Assembly: GCF_018736105.1 (NCBI RefSeq)
Contig: NZ_CP076135.1
Coordinates: forward strand, 1,114,001-1,178,000
DNA from: Bradyrhizobium sediminis
GTDB lineage: Bacteria; Pseudomonadota; Alphaproteobacteria; Rhizobiales; Xanthobacteraceae
Length of the DNA: 64,000 nucleotides
Direction: 5' to 3'
Position 1 is the stretch's first letter. Every line of letters begins with the position of its first letter. Positions 28,171 through 36,669 of the stretch are shown in pieces. Below the pieces are notes generated by a model, which saw nothing but the letters and a program-made list of their open reading frames with translations, was not told the DNA's origin and ran no database searches. Made by a program: the position numbers and the translations under genes.

Positions 28171-28866
28171 TCAAAAGGCGTGCCGCGCCACAAAAGTCAT
28201 CCGCCATGCATTGTGGCCGATGTTGAAATGGGCGCGCGAGGCGGTGAATCCGGCTGCCGCCAGCTTCGCCACCATTTCGGCTTCGCTGTAGCGCTGCAGC
28301 CCGACCTTGGCTCGCAACTGCCGGTAGTCCGACAGCGCGGTGGAGACCAGCCCGATCAGGGCGTCCTTCAGGAAGCCGTGCTTGAGGGCGAAGCGCAGCA
28401 ATGCGGCGACGTCCCTGGCCATGCCGACCTCGGGACGCAGGATATCGCCCACCACCAGCCGGCCGCCGGGCTTCAACAGCCGCTTGATCGTGAGAAACGC
28501 CGCGTCCAGTTCATCCGGCGTCATGTATTGGGCGACCGAGTTCATGACCGCGAGATCGATGGATTTTTCGTCCATGTTCCGCAAGTCATCGAGCGAGCGC
28601 ACCCGGATTTTGGTGTTGGGGGCGAACCGCGCGATCAGCCGGCCGCGCACGCCCGGCGCCGGCTCCGCCAGATAGAGCTTGCCGCAGGCGTCGGCGACCT
28701 TGGCCGCCGAGAGGGCTTCGCCGCAGGCGTAATCAAGTACCACCGCGTCCGGCGACGAGATGTAGCCGATGATGTCGCGGGCGATGAGCTGGAAATGCAG
28801 GTCGCGATGCAGCTTGCTTGCATAAATCGTATGCGTGGAATCGTAATAGTCGATCCAGTCTTCCAT
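28171..28866 (-). CDS. SAM-dependent class I methyltransferase
   Basis: A 231-aa protein. The SAM site is VVLDYACGEALSAAKVADAC with acidic Glu in LYLAEPAPGV, followed by SIDLAVMNSVAQYMTPDELD and LLKPGGRLVVGDILRPEVGM, a standard Methyltransf_11/25 layout. The C-terminal helical part (KHGFLKDALIGLVSTALSDY) may recognise the substrate, which is unknown. It stands alone between the tRNA-Cys-like gene and the DUF1254 pair. Confidence 0.85.
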   Translation of the reverse strand: MEDWIDYYDSTHTIYASKLHRDLHFQLIARDIIGYISSPDAVVLDYACGEALSAAKVADACGKLYLAEPAPGVRGRLIARFAPNTKIRVRSLDDLRNMDEKSIDLAVMNSVAQYMTPDELDAAFLTIKRLLKPGGRLVVGDILRPEVGMARDVAALLRFALKHGFLKDALIGLVSTALSDYRQLRAKVGLQRYSEAEMVAKLAAAGFTASRAHFNIGHNAWRMTFVARHAF

Positions 28867-29038
28867 GGGTGAAGGCGTCCGGCCAAACGGGGGTTCCTGC
28901 CGGGGAGCCGGCTGGGTACATGACGCGTTAGATGGTCCGGCGACCGGTGTCCAATGCCGTCATGCCGGGTTCCTAACAGGAAGGTCCCCCGCGAGCAAAG
29001 CCGGGCGCGTCCGCTAGCTCAGCGGCACCGCGCTGCAA

Positions 29039-30481
29039 TTACTTCGCCGCCACGATCGCCGGTGGCTTCCAGGTGCCGTCGCCCGGCGGCAGGATCGACG
29101 GCGCCTCGGTCTTCGGCCAGTACAGCCGCATCACGAGGTAGATCTCGCCGTCCGGCGCGGGCAGCCAATTGGACTCCTTGTCGGCGCCCGGGGATTTGTT
29201 CTGGATATAGAGGGTCAGCGACCCGTCGGCATTCTTCTTCATGCCCGGCAGCATCGGCGAGTTGATCAGGTAGCGGTTGATCGGGTTTTCGATCAGCAGC
29301 TGCGTCTTGCCGTCGTACATCGTCACCGACCAAAAAGCCTCTACCGGCGGATATTGTCCGGCCGGAAAAGTGAGCGTGTATTTGGATTTGGAACCATCGA
29401 GCACCTCGCCATTGGCAAGCGCCTTCGTCATTGGATAGACGGCCTCGACCGCGTCGTTGCCATAGATGCCGCCCTTGGCGGCGGCGGCGCGCTTCAGCCA
29501 GTCGCCGCTATAGAATTGCCGGTCTCCGAACAGCGATCCGATTTTCCATCCATTTACGTCTTTCTGTCCGCTAGCAAGATACCTTTCGACTTTCTCTTCG
29601 CCGTCCTTCATCCCCAGCCCGATTTCAATCTTGTGGGTCAGCGGAAGCTCCTTGAAGTCGAAGGTCTTGCCGGCCCCGACGCCGATGCGCGCGAGCTTGG
29701 CGCGGATTTCCTTTTCTTCCGGTCCCGCCGGCGCGAACTGGAGAGCGAAGTCGAGATACTCAAAGAAGTTCTTCTTCACCATCTCCTTGTCGATTCTGGG
29801 AAAGTCCACTGCGGTCGCGGCGACCGTGGCCGGTTGCTTCAAATAGGCCGACAGTGGCTGCACCTTGTAGCCGGCCTGTATCTTCTCAACGTTCGGCATG
29901 TCTGCAGAATTGAAAAGTTGCGTGCGGTAGGCAACGGCAGAAAACTGGGTCGAGGACTGGAAGACCTTCTTGATACCGGGCGGGGTGGCCCCCTTCCAAT
30001 CGGGGCCAACCACCATATAGTCGCCGGCCTCGCTGCCGGTCGCGCGGCTGCCGACATATCCGTAGTTGAACGTGTTGCCGTCGCACAGCATCACCGAATA
30101 ATAGCGAGTTTTCTCGACAGCCGGCACCGAAAGAACGATCGGTTCGGCGCGCAGATCGAGCCACAAGAGCGAATACGGCGTGTCGCTGTTGGGGGTTATG
30201 ACGGCCGTGTCCTTGTAGGTATAGACACGCGCCTCGTTCTTGATCTGATTGAACGGCGCCTTGAATTGCCCCGAGTTCCTGTCGACGGCATACTCGTACA
30301 TGACCGCGTAGTTCATCACGATGGGCAGCCCGTAGATGAAGCCTTCCTCGGCGATGGCCTTGGCCTCGCGGATGTCAGGCCATTCGGTTTTTGCCTGCGC
30401 GTTCGCCGGGAAGGGCGTCATCGTTGTAACGGTCATCGCAGCCAGCGCTGCGGAACGAAGCAGATCGCGTTTTGTCAGCAT
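29039..30481 (-). CDS. Secreted DUF1254/DUF1214 protein (first of two paralogues)
   Basis: A 480-aa protein with a Sec-type signal (LLRSAALAAMTVTTMTPFPANAQA). DUF1254 follows (EGFIYGLPIVMNYAVMYEYA, ITPNSDTPYSLLWLDLRAEP), then the C-terminal DUF1214 (EAFWSVTMYDGKTQLLIENP, NRYLINSPMLPG, ADKESNWLPAPDGEIYLVMR). Such proteins are periplasmic and of unknown role. It is a clear paralogue of the protein encoded 55 bp upstream; the two form one unit. Confidence 0.85.
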   Translation of the reverse strand: MLTKRDLLRSAALAAMTVTTMTPFPANAQAKTEWPDIREAKAIAEEGFIYGLPIVMNYAVMYEYAVDRNSGQFKAPFNQIKNEARVYTYKDTAVITPNSDTPYSLLWLDLRAEPIVLSVPAVEKTRYYSVMLCDGNTFNYGYVGSRATGSEAGDYMVVGPDWKGATPPGIKKVFQSSTQFSAVAYRTQLFNSADMPNVEKIQAGYKVQPLSAYLKQPATVAATAVDFPRIDKEMVKKNFFEYLDFALQFAPAGPEEKEIRAKLARIGVGAGKTFDFKELPLTHKIEIGLGMKDGEEKVERYLASGQKDVNGWKIGSLFGDRQFYSGDWLKRAAAAKGGIYGNDAVEAVYPMTKALANGEVLDGSKSKYTLTFPAGQYPPVEAFWSVTMYDGKTQLLIENPINRYLINSPMLPGMKKNADGSLTLYIQNKSPGADKESNWLPAPDGEIYLVMRLYWPKTEAPSILPPGDGTWKPPAIVAAK

Positions 30482-30535
30482 GTACCCGCTCCTCTTTCAG
30501 GGATGTCTATGTTTGCACAGCGCCTTCGGTTCGTC

Positions 30536-31966
30536 TCACGCGACTTTCTTCACCGCCGGAATCTTCCACGATCCATCGATGAGCGAGGGCCTCTTCTCGC
30601 TCGGCCAGTAAAGCCGCATCATCAGCACGAAATCGCCCGATGGAGACGGAAGCCAGTTGGATTCCCTGTCCTTGCCCGGCGAATCTTTCTGGATGTAGAG
30701 ATCGGTCGAACCGTCGGGATTGGATTTCAGGTTCTGTCGTGCGCTGATCGAATAGCGGTTGATCGGATTGTTCACGAAGAAATAATTGGCGTCGTACATG
30801 GTGACCGACCAGAAGCCGAGCGCCGGCGGCAATTGCCCCTTGGGGAATCGCATCACATATTTGTTCGCGCCGCTGTACTTCTTGCCTTCGGCGTCCTTCT
30901 CCGAGGTCGGATAGATGGCATCCTGCGGCCGGTTGGCGCCGAGCCCAATGGCGGTGACCAGCGCCCGCATCAGATAGTCGGTGCCGTAGATGCCGGTCCT
31001 GGTCGTGAAGCCCCAGCCGTTCTCATCCTTCATGTCCTTGTTGATCTTGAACTGGAGCATGATCCGGTCGAAGCCGATTTGCGGGACACGCTTGACGAAA
31101 TCCGCTTTGAGTTTGCTGGCGTCGAAATCCTGTCCCGGCACGATGCCGATCCTGGCGAACTTGGCGAGCTGCGGCGCATCCGCGGCCGCCGGCGGATTGT
31201 CCTTCATGAGCTTGCATAGCAGCGTGAAATAGGCCGCCGCATCCATCCGGTTGACCTGCTCGCGCACCGCCGTCTTCATGTCGAGCGACGAATCGACCGT
31301 GCCTGCCGGCGGCGTGTAGGGCTTGCCGTAGGCGCTGAGCGGCACCAGCTTGAATTCGTCCTGCAGCTTGTGGACCGCGGCGTAGTCTTCAGGCGTGCCG
31401 GTGCAATAGATCCGGCCGAGCAGCCAGACGATGCTGGTCGGCGACTTGTACTCCTTGACGCCGGCCGGCAGCGTGCCTTTCCAGCCCGGGCCCGTGATCG
31501 CGTAGGTCTGCGCGGCGGTGCCGGTGGTCCGCTTGCCCGGCACCTGAAACACCGTGGTCCAGCCGTCGAGCATCGGAAACAGCGCGTAGCGTCCCTTCAT
31601 GTCGGGAATGCTGAGCACCCACGGCTCCTTGCCGACGTCGAGGAACGCGCTGGTGTAGAGCGTGTCGGCATTCGGCGCCGTCACGTCGCGGAAGGAAGCG
31701 TCGGGATACTGACGCAGCTTGATGATCTGACCCATCGGCGCCCGCGTGCCGACCGGCGCGGCGACGTTGGTGATGACCCTGCGCGTCATCTCCATCGTCA
31801 CCAGCGGATAGCCGAAAATATAGGCGTCGGTAGCGAGCGCGAACTCCTCGAGTCCTTCGCCGATGCCGAGAAATTCGCCGAGCTCGGCCCGGCTCAATGT
31901 GCTCATGGAGGCGCCGGCAAGCAGGCTGATGCCGCCGATCGTGAGGTTGCGACGGGTGAAATTCAT
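30536..31966 (-). CDS. Secreted DUF1254/DUF1214 protein (second paralogue, Tat-like signal)
   Basis: A 476-aa protein. The N-terminus MNFTRRNLTIGGISLLAGAS has a twin-arginine-like motif, unlike its paralogue. DUF1254 (DAYIFGYPLVTMEMTRRVIT, TAPNADTLYTSAFLDVGKEP) and DUF1214 (LGFWSVTMYDANYFFVNNPI, KDRESNWLPSPSGDFVLMMR) are both complete. It lies upstream of and in the same direction as the other copy, so it is probably transcribed first. If the Tat motif works, it would be exported folded; function unknown. Confidence 0.85.
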   Translation of the reverse strand: MNFTRRNLTIGGISLLAGASMSTLSRAELGEFLGIGEGLEEFALATDAYIFGYPLVTMEMTRRVITNVAAPVGTRAPMGQIIKLRQYPDASFRDVTAPNADTLYTSAFLDVGKEPWVLSIPDMKGRYALFPMLDGWTTVFQVPGKRTTGTAAQTYAITGPGWKGTLPAGVKEYKSPTSIVWLLGRIYCTGTPEDYAAVHKLQDEFKLVPLSAYGKPYTPPAGTVDSSLDMKTAVREQVNRMDAAAYFTLLCKLMKDNPPAAADAPQLAKFARIGIVPGQDFDASKLKADFVKRVPQIGFDRIMLQFKINKDMKDENGWGFTTRTGIYGTDYLMRALVTAIGLGANRPQDAIYPTSEKDAEGKKYSGANKYVMRFPKGQLPPALGFWSVTMYDANYFFVNNPINRYSISARQNLKSNPDGSTDLYIQKDSPGKDRESNWLPSPSGDFVLMMRLYWPSEKRPSLIDGSWKIPAVKKVA

Positions 31967-32092
31967 GGGATGAAACTCCGCTATTGCTTGTGGAAGCAGT
32001 GCTGATCTCGAGAATTCAATTCGCCTTGAGTGGTATCGATGTCGCGCGCGCGATCGTGAGGTGCCGCGCGCACCTCAGTTCTTTCGTTGCTC

Positions 32093-32770
32093 TCAATAGC
32101 AGGGCGGATAGGGATAATAGCCGCACGCCGGGCGCGCATACGGATAAGGCGCCGCGTAAGCAGCCGCTCCATATGCGGCGGCGCCAGCGGCGCCGGCATA
32201 CATCGCGCCACGGAATGCGCTGCGGCGGGCAACGCCGGCGAATGACATCGGCGTGAACGGCCGGCCGATGATATCGATGAAGAGTGCGGCCCCACCATCG
32301 GCGCCGGCAATGTCTCCCTCGAGGGTCTGAACGTTGAACGTCAGCTTGTCGCCTTCGAGCTTCGGATTTTTCAGCACGACGACGGCGTCCTTGACCGAGC
32401 CGTCCTTGCCGAACACGGACAAGGTTGCGTTCGGCGGGTTCTTGGTGAAGCTGTCGTCGCCCGATCCCCATTCCGCGATCACGTCGGCGGTGGGCTGGTG
32501 GCCCGCGGACCGCACCGGACGATCGGCGAATATGATCGAAGAGGGCGTTACGCCGGTCAAGGTGAGTGTGTCGCCCTGCAGCGTCGCGCCGCGGGAGTTG
32601 AGCACGAACAGCGAAGGCACGATCTCGGGTTTGGCTGGCGCAGATGGCGTGCCGATTGTCTTCATGGAATGCGGGGCTGCCGCGTGCTGGGCCATCGCTG
32701 TTTCGGTGCCGCACAATGTCGCGGCCACGGCGAGCATTCCGAAAATCTGATTCAGTTTTGTGACGTGCAT
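32093..32770 (-). CDS. Secreted protein of unknown function with Tyr/Pro/Ala-rich tail
   Basis: A 225-aa protein. ATG 32770 has AAGGA 9 nt upstream; the ATG at 32779 has no space for a ribosome site. A signal peptide (IFGMLAVAATLCGTETAMAQ) is followed by a beta-rich domain (TLQGDTLTLTGVTPSSIIFA, DDSFTKNPPNATLSVFGKDG), then a Gly/Ala stretch (GAMYAGAAGAAAYGAAAYAA) and a Tyr/Pro/Cys end (ACGYYPYPPCY). It is probably periplasmic or surface-associated. It sits 126 bp upstream of the DUF1254 pair on the same strand. Confidence 0.7.
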   Translation of the reverse strand: MHVTKLNQIFGMLAVAATLCGTETAMAQHAAAPHSMKTIGTPSAPAKPEIVPSLFVLNSRGATLQGDTLTLTGVTPSSIIFADRPVRSAGHQPTADVIAEWGSGDDSFTKNPPNATLSVFGKDGSVKDAVVVLKNPKLEGDKLTFNVQTLEGDIAGADGGAALFIDIIGRPFTPMSFAGVARRSAFRGAMYAGAAGAAAYGAAAYAAPYPYARPACGYYPYPPCY

Positions 32771-33009
32771 GACATCCATTCCTTTATCTTTTTGCAAAAG
32801 TTCGATCGATCGACTTGGAAGCGCTCGCGCGCAAGGCACGAGAGCTCGCGTTCAAGAAGAACGTGCAATATCGGCTGCAAGAAAAGCCGGGGTGTATCGG
32901 AATCGAAGCAGGATCGCTGAAATTAGATGCTAAAAAAGCCAGGCGTTGAAGGGCGAGTTCGGGCTACCTCCAGAGTAAGATTAGCACGACCGAGGAATGA
33001 GGGCCAGCC

Positions 33010-33201
33010 ATGATCATTATTTTGTGACTCTGTCTCGTCGCGCTATGGGCCGTGTGTTCGAAATTCGTGGTGCGGTGGGGCTCGCTGTCCGGGACCATCG
33101 CGCCGTTCGCCGGCGGATTTATCTTCGCGACATTTCCAGTGCTTTTTAATTATCTCAGCCCGTCGGGCCGCGTCACAGCGACTGGCCGCGTGGCGGAGTG
33201 A
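33010..33201 (+). pseudogene. Small membrane ORF with an in-frame TGA at codon 6
   Basis: From ATG 33010 (with GAGGG 7 nt upstream) the frame reads MIIIL-stop-LCLVALWAVCSKFVVRWG and continues through a hydrophobic stretch (TIAPFAGGFIFATFPVLFNY) to a stop at 33199. The sixth codon is TGA at 33025. The sequence around it reads as a natural membrane protein if TGA were TGG, so a nonsense mutation is likeliest. Restart at GTG 33052 is possible. Confidence 0.5.
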
Positions 33202-33254
33202 CGCCGGTCAAAGCCAACGACGTGCTGTTTCAGATTGAACGGCGATGGCCTTCC

Positions 33255-33764
33255 CTAACTGCCGACCGGCAAGGTGGCCGGAAGCTCGAACACCAGGCAG
33301 GTCGTGGTGGCATGCGCGAGCAGGCGGCCACTGGCGTCGGTGATGCGCGCTTCCGCGGTTGCGGCGCGGCGGCCGACGCTCAGGGTGCGGCCTTCGGTGC
33401 GCACCGCTCCGGTATCCCTGGTCATGCCCTTGATGAAGGAGACCTTGAATTCCAGCGTGGTGTAGCCGATGCCCGGCGGCAGCATCGAATGGACCGCGAG
33501 ACCCATCGCGGAATCCAGCAAGGTGGCGGCATAGCCGCCGTGCACCGAGCCGATCGGGTTGTAATGCCGGAAGCCCGGGATGCTGTGGAACGCGACGACG
33601 CCCGGCTCGGCGGTCTGGTCGAACGGTTCGATGGTCTGCATGATCGGCGGCGGAGGCAGTTTGCCGGCGAACATGGCGCGGACGAAATCGAGGCCCGCCA
33701 TCGACGCCATGACCTCGAGCGGCGTGACGCCGTATTCGATCTTGGGGGCGGTTCGGTCGTCCAT
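33255..33764 (-). CDS. PaaI-family hotdog thioesterase
   Basis: A 169-aa protein with the hotdog thioesterase signature HYNPIGSVHGGYAATLLDSA, followed by VHSMLPPGIGYTTLEFKVSF and a C-terminal strand LLAHATTTCLVFELP. It probably hydrolyses an acyl- or aryl-CoA thioester; the substrate is not evident. AGGAAAAC precedes the start. It is a single gene downstream of carA on the same strand, separated by a palindromic repeat. Confidence 0.88.
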   Translation of the reverse strand: MDDRTAPKIEYGVTPLEVMASMAGLDFVRAMFAGKLPPPPIMQTIEPFDQTAEPGVVAFHSIPGFRHYNPIGSVHGGYAATLLDSAMGLAVHSMLPPGIGYTTLEFKVSFIKGMTRDTGAVRTEGRTLSVGRRAATAEARITDASGRLLAHATTTCLVFELPATLPVGS

Positions 33765-33839
33765 GGGGGTTTTCCTGCGGCGCTGGTTATGATGATGGTC
33801 ATCATACTATGGATTTGGCTGGTACGCCAGTCGCGCCTT

Positions 33840-33914
33840 GTCACGCCCGGATTTGATCCGGGCATCCATCATTCTTCGAAAGAGATGGATTGCCGGGTCA
33901 AGCCCGGCAATGAC
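33840..33914. repeat. Palindromic intergenic repeat
   Basis: Two hairpins (GCCCGGATttgATCCGGGC and TGCCGGGTcaaGCCCGGCA) lie within outer arms TCACG...AATGAC. It is the same class as the elements at 36543 and 38293. Confidence 0.85.
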
Positions 33915-33924
33915 GGGGTGAGCC

Positions 33925-35115
33925 TTAGGCCCGCTTGTTCGCCCGCATCAAATCGGCGAACCGCTTGAACAGGTAATGCGAGTCGCGCGGGCCGGGGGAG
34001 GCTTCCGGGTGATACTGCACCGAGAACACCGGCTTGCCCTCGAGCTGGATGCCGCAATTGGAGCCGTCGAACAGCGAGATGTGGGTTTGCGTGGCGCCTT
34101 TCGGCAGGGTCGCCTGGTCCACCGCAAAACCGTGGTTCATCGAGGTGATCTCCACCTTGCCGGTGGTCTCGTCCTTGACCGGATGATTGGCGCCGTGGTG
34201 GCCCTGATGCATCTTCTTGGTCCTGGCGCCGACGGCGAGGCCGAGCATCTGGTGGCCGAGGCAGATGCCGAAGGTCGGCGTGCCCGAAGAGATCAGCTTC
34301 TGGATCACCGGCACCGCGTATTTGCCGGTCTCGGCGGGATCGCCGGGGCCGTTCGACAGGAACACGCCGTCGGGCTTCATCGCCAGGATGTCTTCGGCCG
34401 ACGTGGTCGCCGGCACCACCGTGACCTTGCAGCCTTCGCCGGCGAGTAGCCGCAGGATGTTGCGCTTGATGCCGTAGTCGATCGCCACCACGTTGAACTC
34501 GGGCGCGGTCTGCCGGCCGAAGCCTTTATCCCAGGCCCACGGCGTTTCGTCCCAGGTGAAGCGCTGGCCTGACGTGACCATCGGCACCAGGTCCATGCCT
34601 TCGAGGCCGGGCCATTCGCGCGCTTCTTCCTTCAGGCCGTGCAGGTCGAACTGGCCGTCTCTGGCGTGCGCGATCACGGCGTTGGGCATGCCGTGCTTGC
34701 GGATCAGCGCGGTCAGCGCGCGGGTATCGATGCCGGAAATGCCGATGATGCCGCGCGCCTTCAGCCACTGGTCGAGATGGTTGGTGGCGCGGTAGTTCGA
34801 GGGATCGGTGATGGCGCTGCGCAGGATCACGCCGCGCGCGCCCGGCGTCGCCGCCATGTTCACCGTCTCGATGTCCTCGTCATTGGTGCCGACGTTGCCG
34901 ATATGCGGGAAGGTGAAGGTGATGAGCTGGCCGGCATAGGAGGGATCGGTGAGGATCTCCTCATAGCCCGTCATCGCGGTGTTGAAGCAGACTTCGCCAA
35001 CCGCCTGGCCTTCCGCGCCGAGGCCGAAACCCTCCAGCACGGTGCCATCGGCAAGCACGAGAAGCGCGGTCGGTTTGTGGTCCGGCCAGGCTGGGTTGTT
35101 TTCTGTTGATGTCAT
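33925..35115 (-). CDS. carA: Carbamoyl-phosphate synthase small subunit (glutaminase)
   Basis: A 396-aa protein. The N-terminal CPSase small-chain domain ([40 protein letters not shown]) is joined to a class I glutamine amidotransferase with nucleophile Cys in [16 protein letters not shown] (about residue 283) and His-Glu in [18 protein letters not shown]. It supplies ammonia to CarB. carB is 6.2 kb downstream on the same strand with six genes between, so the subunits are not in one tight operon. Confidence 0.97.
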   Translation of the reverse strand: MTSTENNPAWPDHKPTALLVLADGTVLEGFGLGAEGQAVGEVCFNTAMTGYEEILTDPSYAGQLITFTFPHIGNVGTNDEDIETVNMAATPGARGVILRSAITDPSNYRATNHLDQWLKARGIIGISGIDTRALTALIRKHGMPNAVIAHARDGQFDLHGLKEEAREWPGLEGMDLVPMVTSGQRFTWDETPWAWDKGFGRQTAPEFNVVAIDYGIKRNILRLLAGEGCKVTVVPATTSAEDILAMKPDGVFLSNGPGDPAETGKYAVPVIQKLISSGTPTFGICLGHQMLGLAVGARTKKMHQGHHGANHPVKDETTGKVEITSMNHGFAVDQATLPKGATQTHISLFDGSNCGIQLEGKPVFSVQYHPEASPGPRDSHYLFKRFADLMRANKRA

Positions 35116-35191
35116 GAGCGCATTACATAGTCGTCGCGTCCCGGTGCGTCAAAGCCGGAAAACGCGGATTCACATGCGGTTTTACGCATAT

Positions 35192-35219
35192 TTGACAGAA
35201 GGTGCGGGCATCCTAATCT
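35192..35219 (+). promoter_or_regulatory. Sigma-70-type promoter for alpha/beta hydrolase
   Basis: TTGACA (35192-35197), 16-nt spacer, TAATCT (35214-35219). It lies 57 nt before the ATG of the hydrolase gene. Confidence 0.6.
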
Positions 35220-35275
35220 GCGGTTCCCCGCTGAGGGACGAATTGCCCCGAAAAACGCCCAATCCGGAGCCGAGC

Positions 35276-35977
35276 ATGGACAATACGATGCCGATTCTGC
35301 TCGTTCCCGGGCTGGTGTCGTCGCCGCGGATTTATGCGCCTGTGGTCCCGGCCTTGTGGCGGTTCGGGCCGGTGACGGTCGCCAACCACATCCGCGACGA
35401 CAATATGGGCGCCATCGCGCGCCGGATCCTGGCCGAGGCGCCGCCGCGTTTCGCGCTCGCCGGGCACTCGATGGGCGGCTACATCGCCTTCGAGATCATG
35501 CGGCAGGCGCCGGACCGGGTGGCGAAGCTGGCGCTGATCAACACCCAGGCGCGGCCGGATACGCCGGAGGCGACCGCGCGCCGCCGCGGCCAGATCGCCC
35601 GCGCGCAAAAAGGCGAATTCCGCGCCATCCTCGATGAACTGTTTCCCGGCTTCGTGCACCCGTCGCGGCGCGGCGACACCTCCTTGCGCCAATTGGTCTA
35701 CGACATGGGCGACGACGTCGGGGCGGAGGCCTTTGTCCGGCAGCAGACCGCCGTCATGACCCGGCCGGACTCCCGGCCGATGATGGCGTGGATCAAGTGT
35801 CCGGCGCTGGTGCTGACCGGCGATGAGGACAACACCATTCCGAATTCGCTGTCGGTCGAGATGGCGAACGGCATTCCCGGCGCAAAACTCGTGATCCTGC
35901 CGAATTGCGGCCACCTCCCGCAGCCGGAGCAGCCGCAGGCGACCGCCGAGGCGCTGGCCGAATGGCTGCAGAACTAG
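35276..35977 (+). CDS. Alpha/beta-hydrolase
   Basis: A 233-aa enzyme. ATG 35276 has GGAG 6 nt upstream; the open frame extends to 34979 but crosses carA. The nucleophile elbow is GHSMGGY, the Asp/Glu region is LVLTGDEDNTIP and the catalytic His is in LPNCGHLPQPEQP. Cofactor-free ester or amide hydrolysis is expected, with unknown substrate. It is divergent from carA and followed 59 bp later by a YqeY-type gene. Confidence 0.88.
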   Translation: MDNTMPILLVPGLVSSPRIYAPVVPALWRFGPVTVANHIRDDNMGAIARRILAEAPPRFALAGHSMGGYIAFEIMRQAPDRVAKLALINTQARPDTPEATARRRGQIARAQKGEFRAILDELFPGFVHPSRRGDTSLRQLVYDMGDDVGAEAFVRQQTAVMTRPDSRPMMAWIKCPALVLTGDEDNTIPNSLSVEMANGIPGAKLVILPNCGHLPQPEQPQATAEALAEWLQN

Positions 35978-36036
35978 TTGTTCTGACGCTGCGAACGGCC
36001 TAGATCAGTGCCCTGAAGGTTACAGAGGACATGACG

Positions 36037-36492
36037 ATGCTGCGCGATGACATCAACAACGCGGTCAAGGACGCGATGCGGGCCAAGGACGAGCGCAAGC
36101 TCTCCACGCTGCGCATGGTCAATTCGACCATCAAGAACGCCGATATCGCCGCGCGCGGCGAAGGCAAGCCGCCGCTGTCGGACGCGGATCTGCTCGGCGT
36201 GTTCCAGAAGATGATCAAGCAGCGCCAGGAATCGGTCGAGCTCTACGACAAGGGCGGCCGCGCCGAACTCGCCGCGCAGGAACGCGAGGAGATCGCGATC
36301 ATTTCCGCCTACCTGCCGAAGCAGATGTCGGACGACGACGTCAAGGCCGCGATCGCCGCCGCGGTCGCCGAGACCAATGCGGCCGGCATGAAGGACATGG
36401 GCAAGGTGATATCAGTGCTGAAGGCGAAATACGCCGGGCAGATGGATTTCGGCAAGGCCAGCGGCATGGTCAAGGCGGCGCTGTCTTCTTAA
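36037..36492 (+). CDS. GatB/YqeY-domain protein
   Basis: A 151-aa helical protein of the YqeY family (MLRDDINNAVKDAMRAKDER, RMVNSTIKNADIAARGEGKP, IISAYLPKQMSDDDVKAAIA, AKYAGQMDFGKASGMVKAAL). ATG 36037 is preferred over 36031 because AGAGG then has an 8-nt spacing. It resembles the C-terminal tail domain of GatB that contacts tRNA; the free-standing role is unclear. In many Alphaproteobacteria this gene lies near carA and dnaG, as here. Confidence 0.9.
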   Translation: MLRDDINNAVKDAMRAKDERKLSTLRMVNSTIKNADIAARGEGKPPLSDADLLGVFQKMIKQRQESVELYDKGGRAELAAQEREEIAIISAYLPKQMSDDDVKAAIAAAVAETNAAGMKDMGKVISVLKAKYAGQMDFGKASGMVKAALSS

Positions 36493-36542
36493 CCTCGCCC
36501 CGCTTGCGGGTTCGAGTGAGCGGTCGCAAAATCTCTCATCCT

Positions 36543-36635
36543 CGTCATGCCCGGCCTTGTGCCGGGCATCCACGTCTTTCACACTGACGGCAAGCAATAG
36601 AGACGTGGATGGCCGGGACAAGCCCGGCCATGACG
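36543..36635. repeat. Palindromic intergenic repeat (93 bp)
   Basis: The arms CGTCATGCCCGGCC.../...GGCCATGACG enclose CATCCACGTCT and its complement AGACGTGGATG. The whole element can fold into one long hairpin. Confidence 0.88.
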
Positions 36636-36669
36636 AAAAACGTTTTGGGACGACCAAGGGCGCGCTTGC

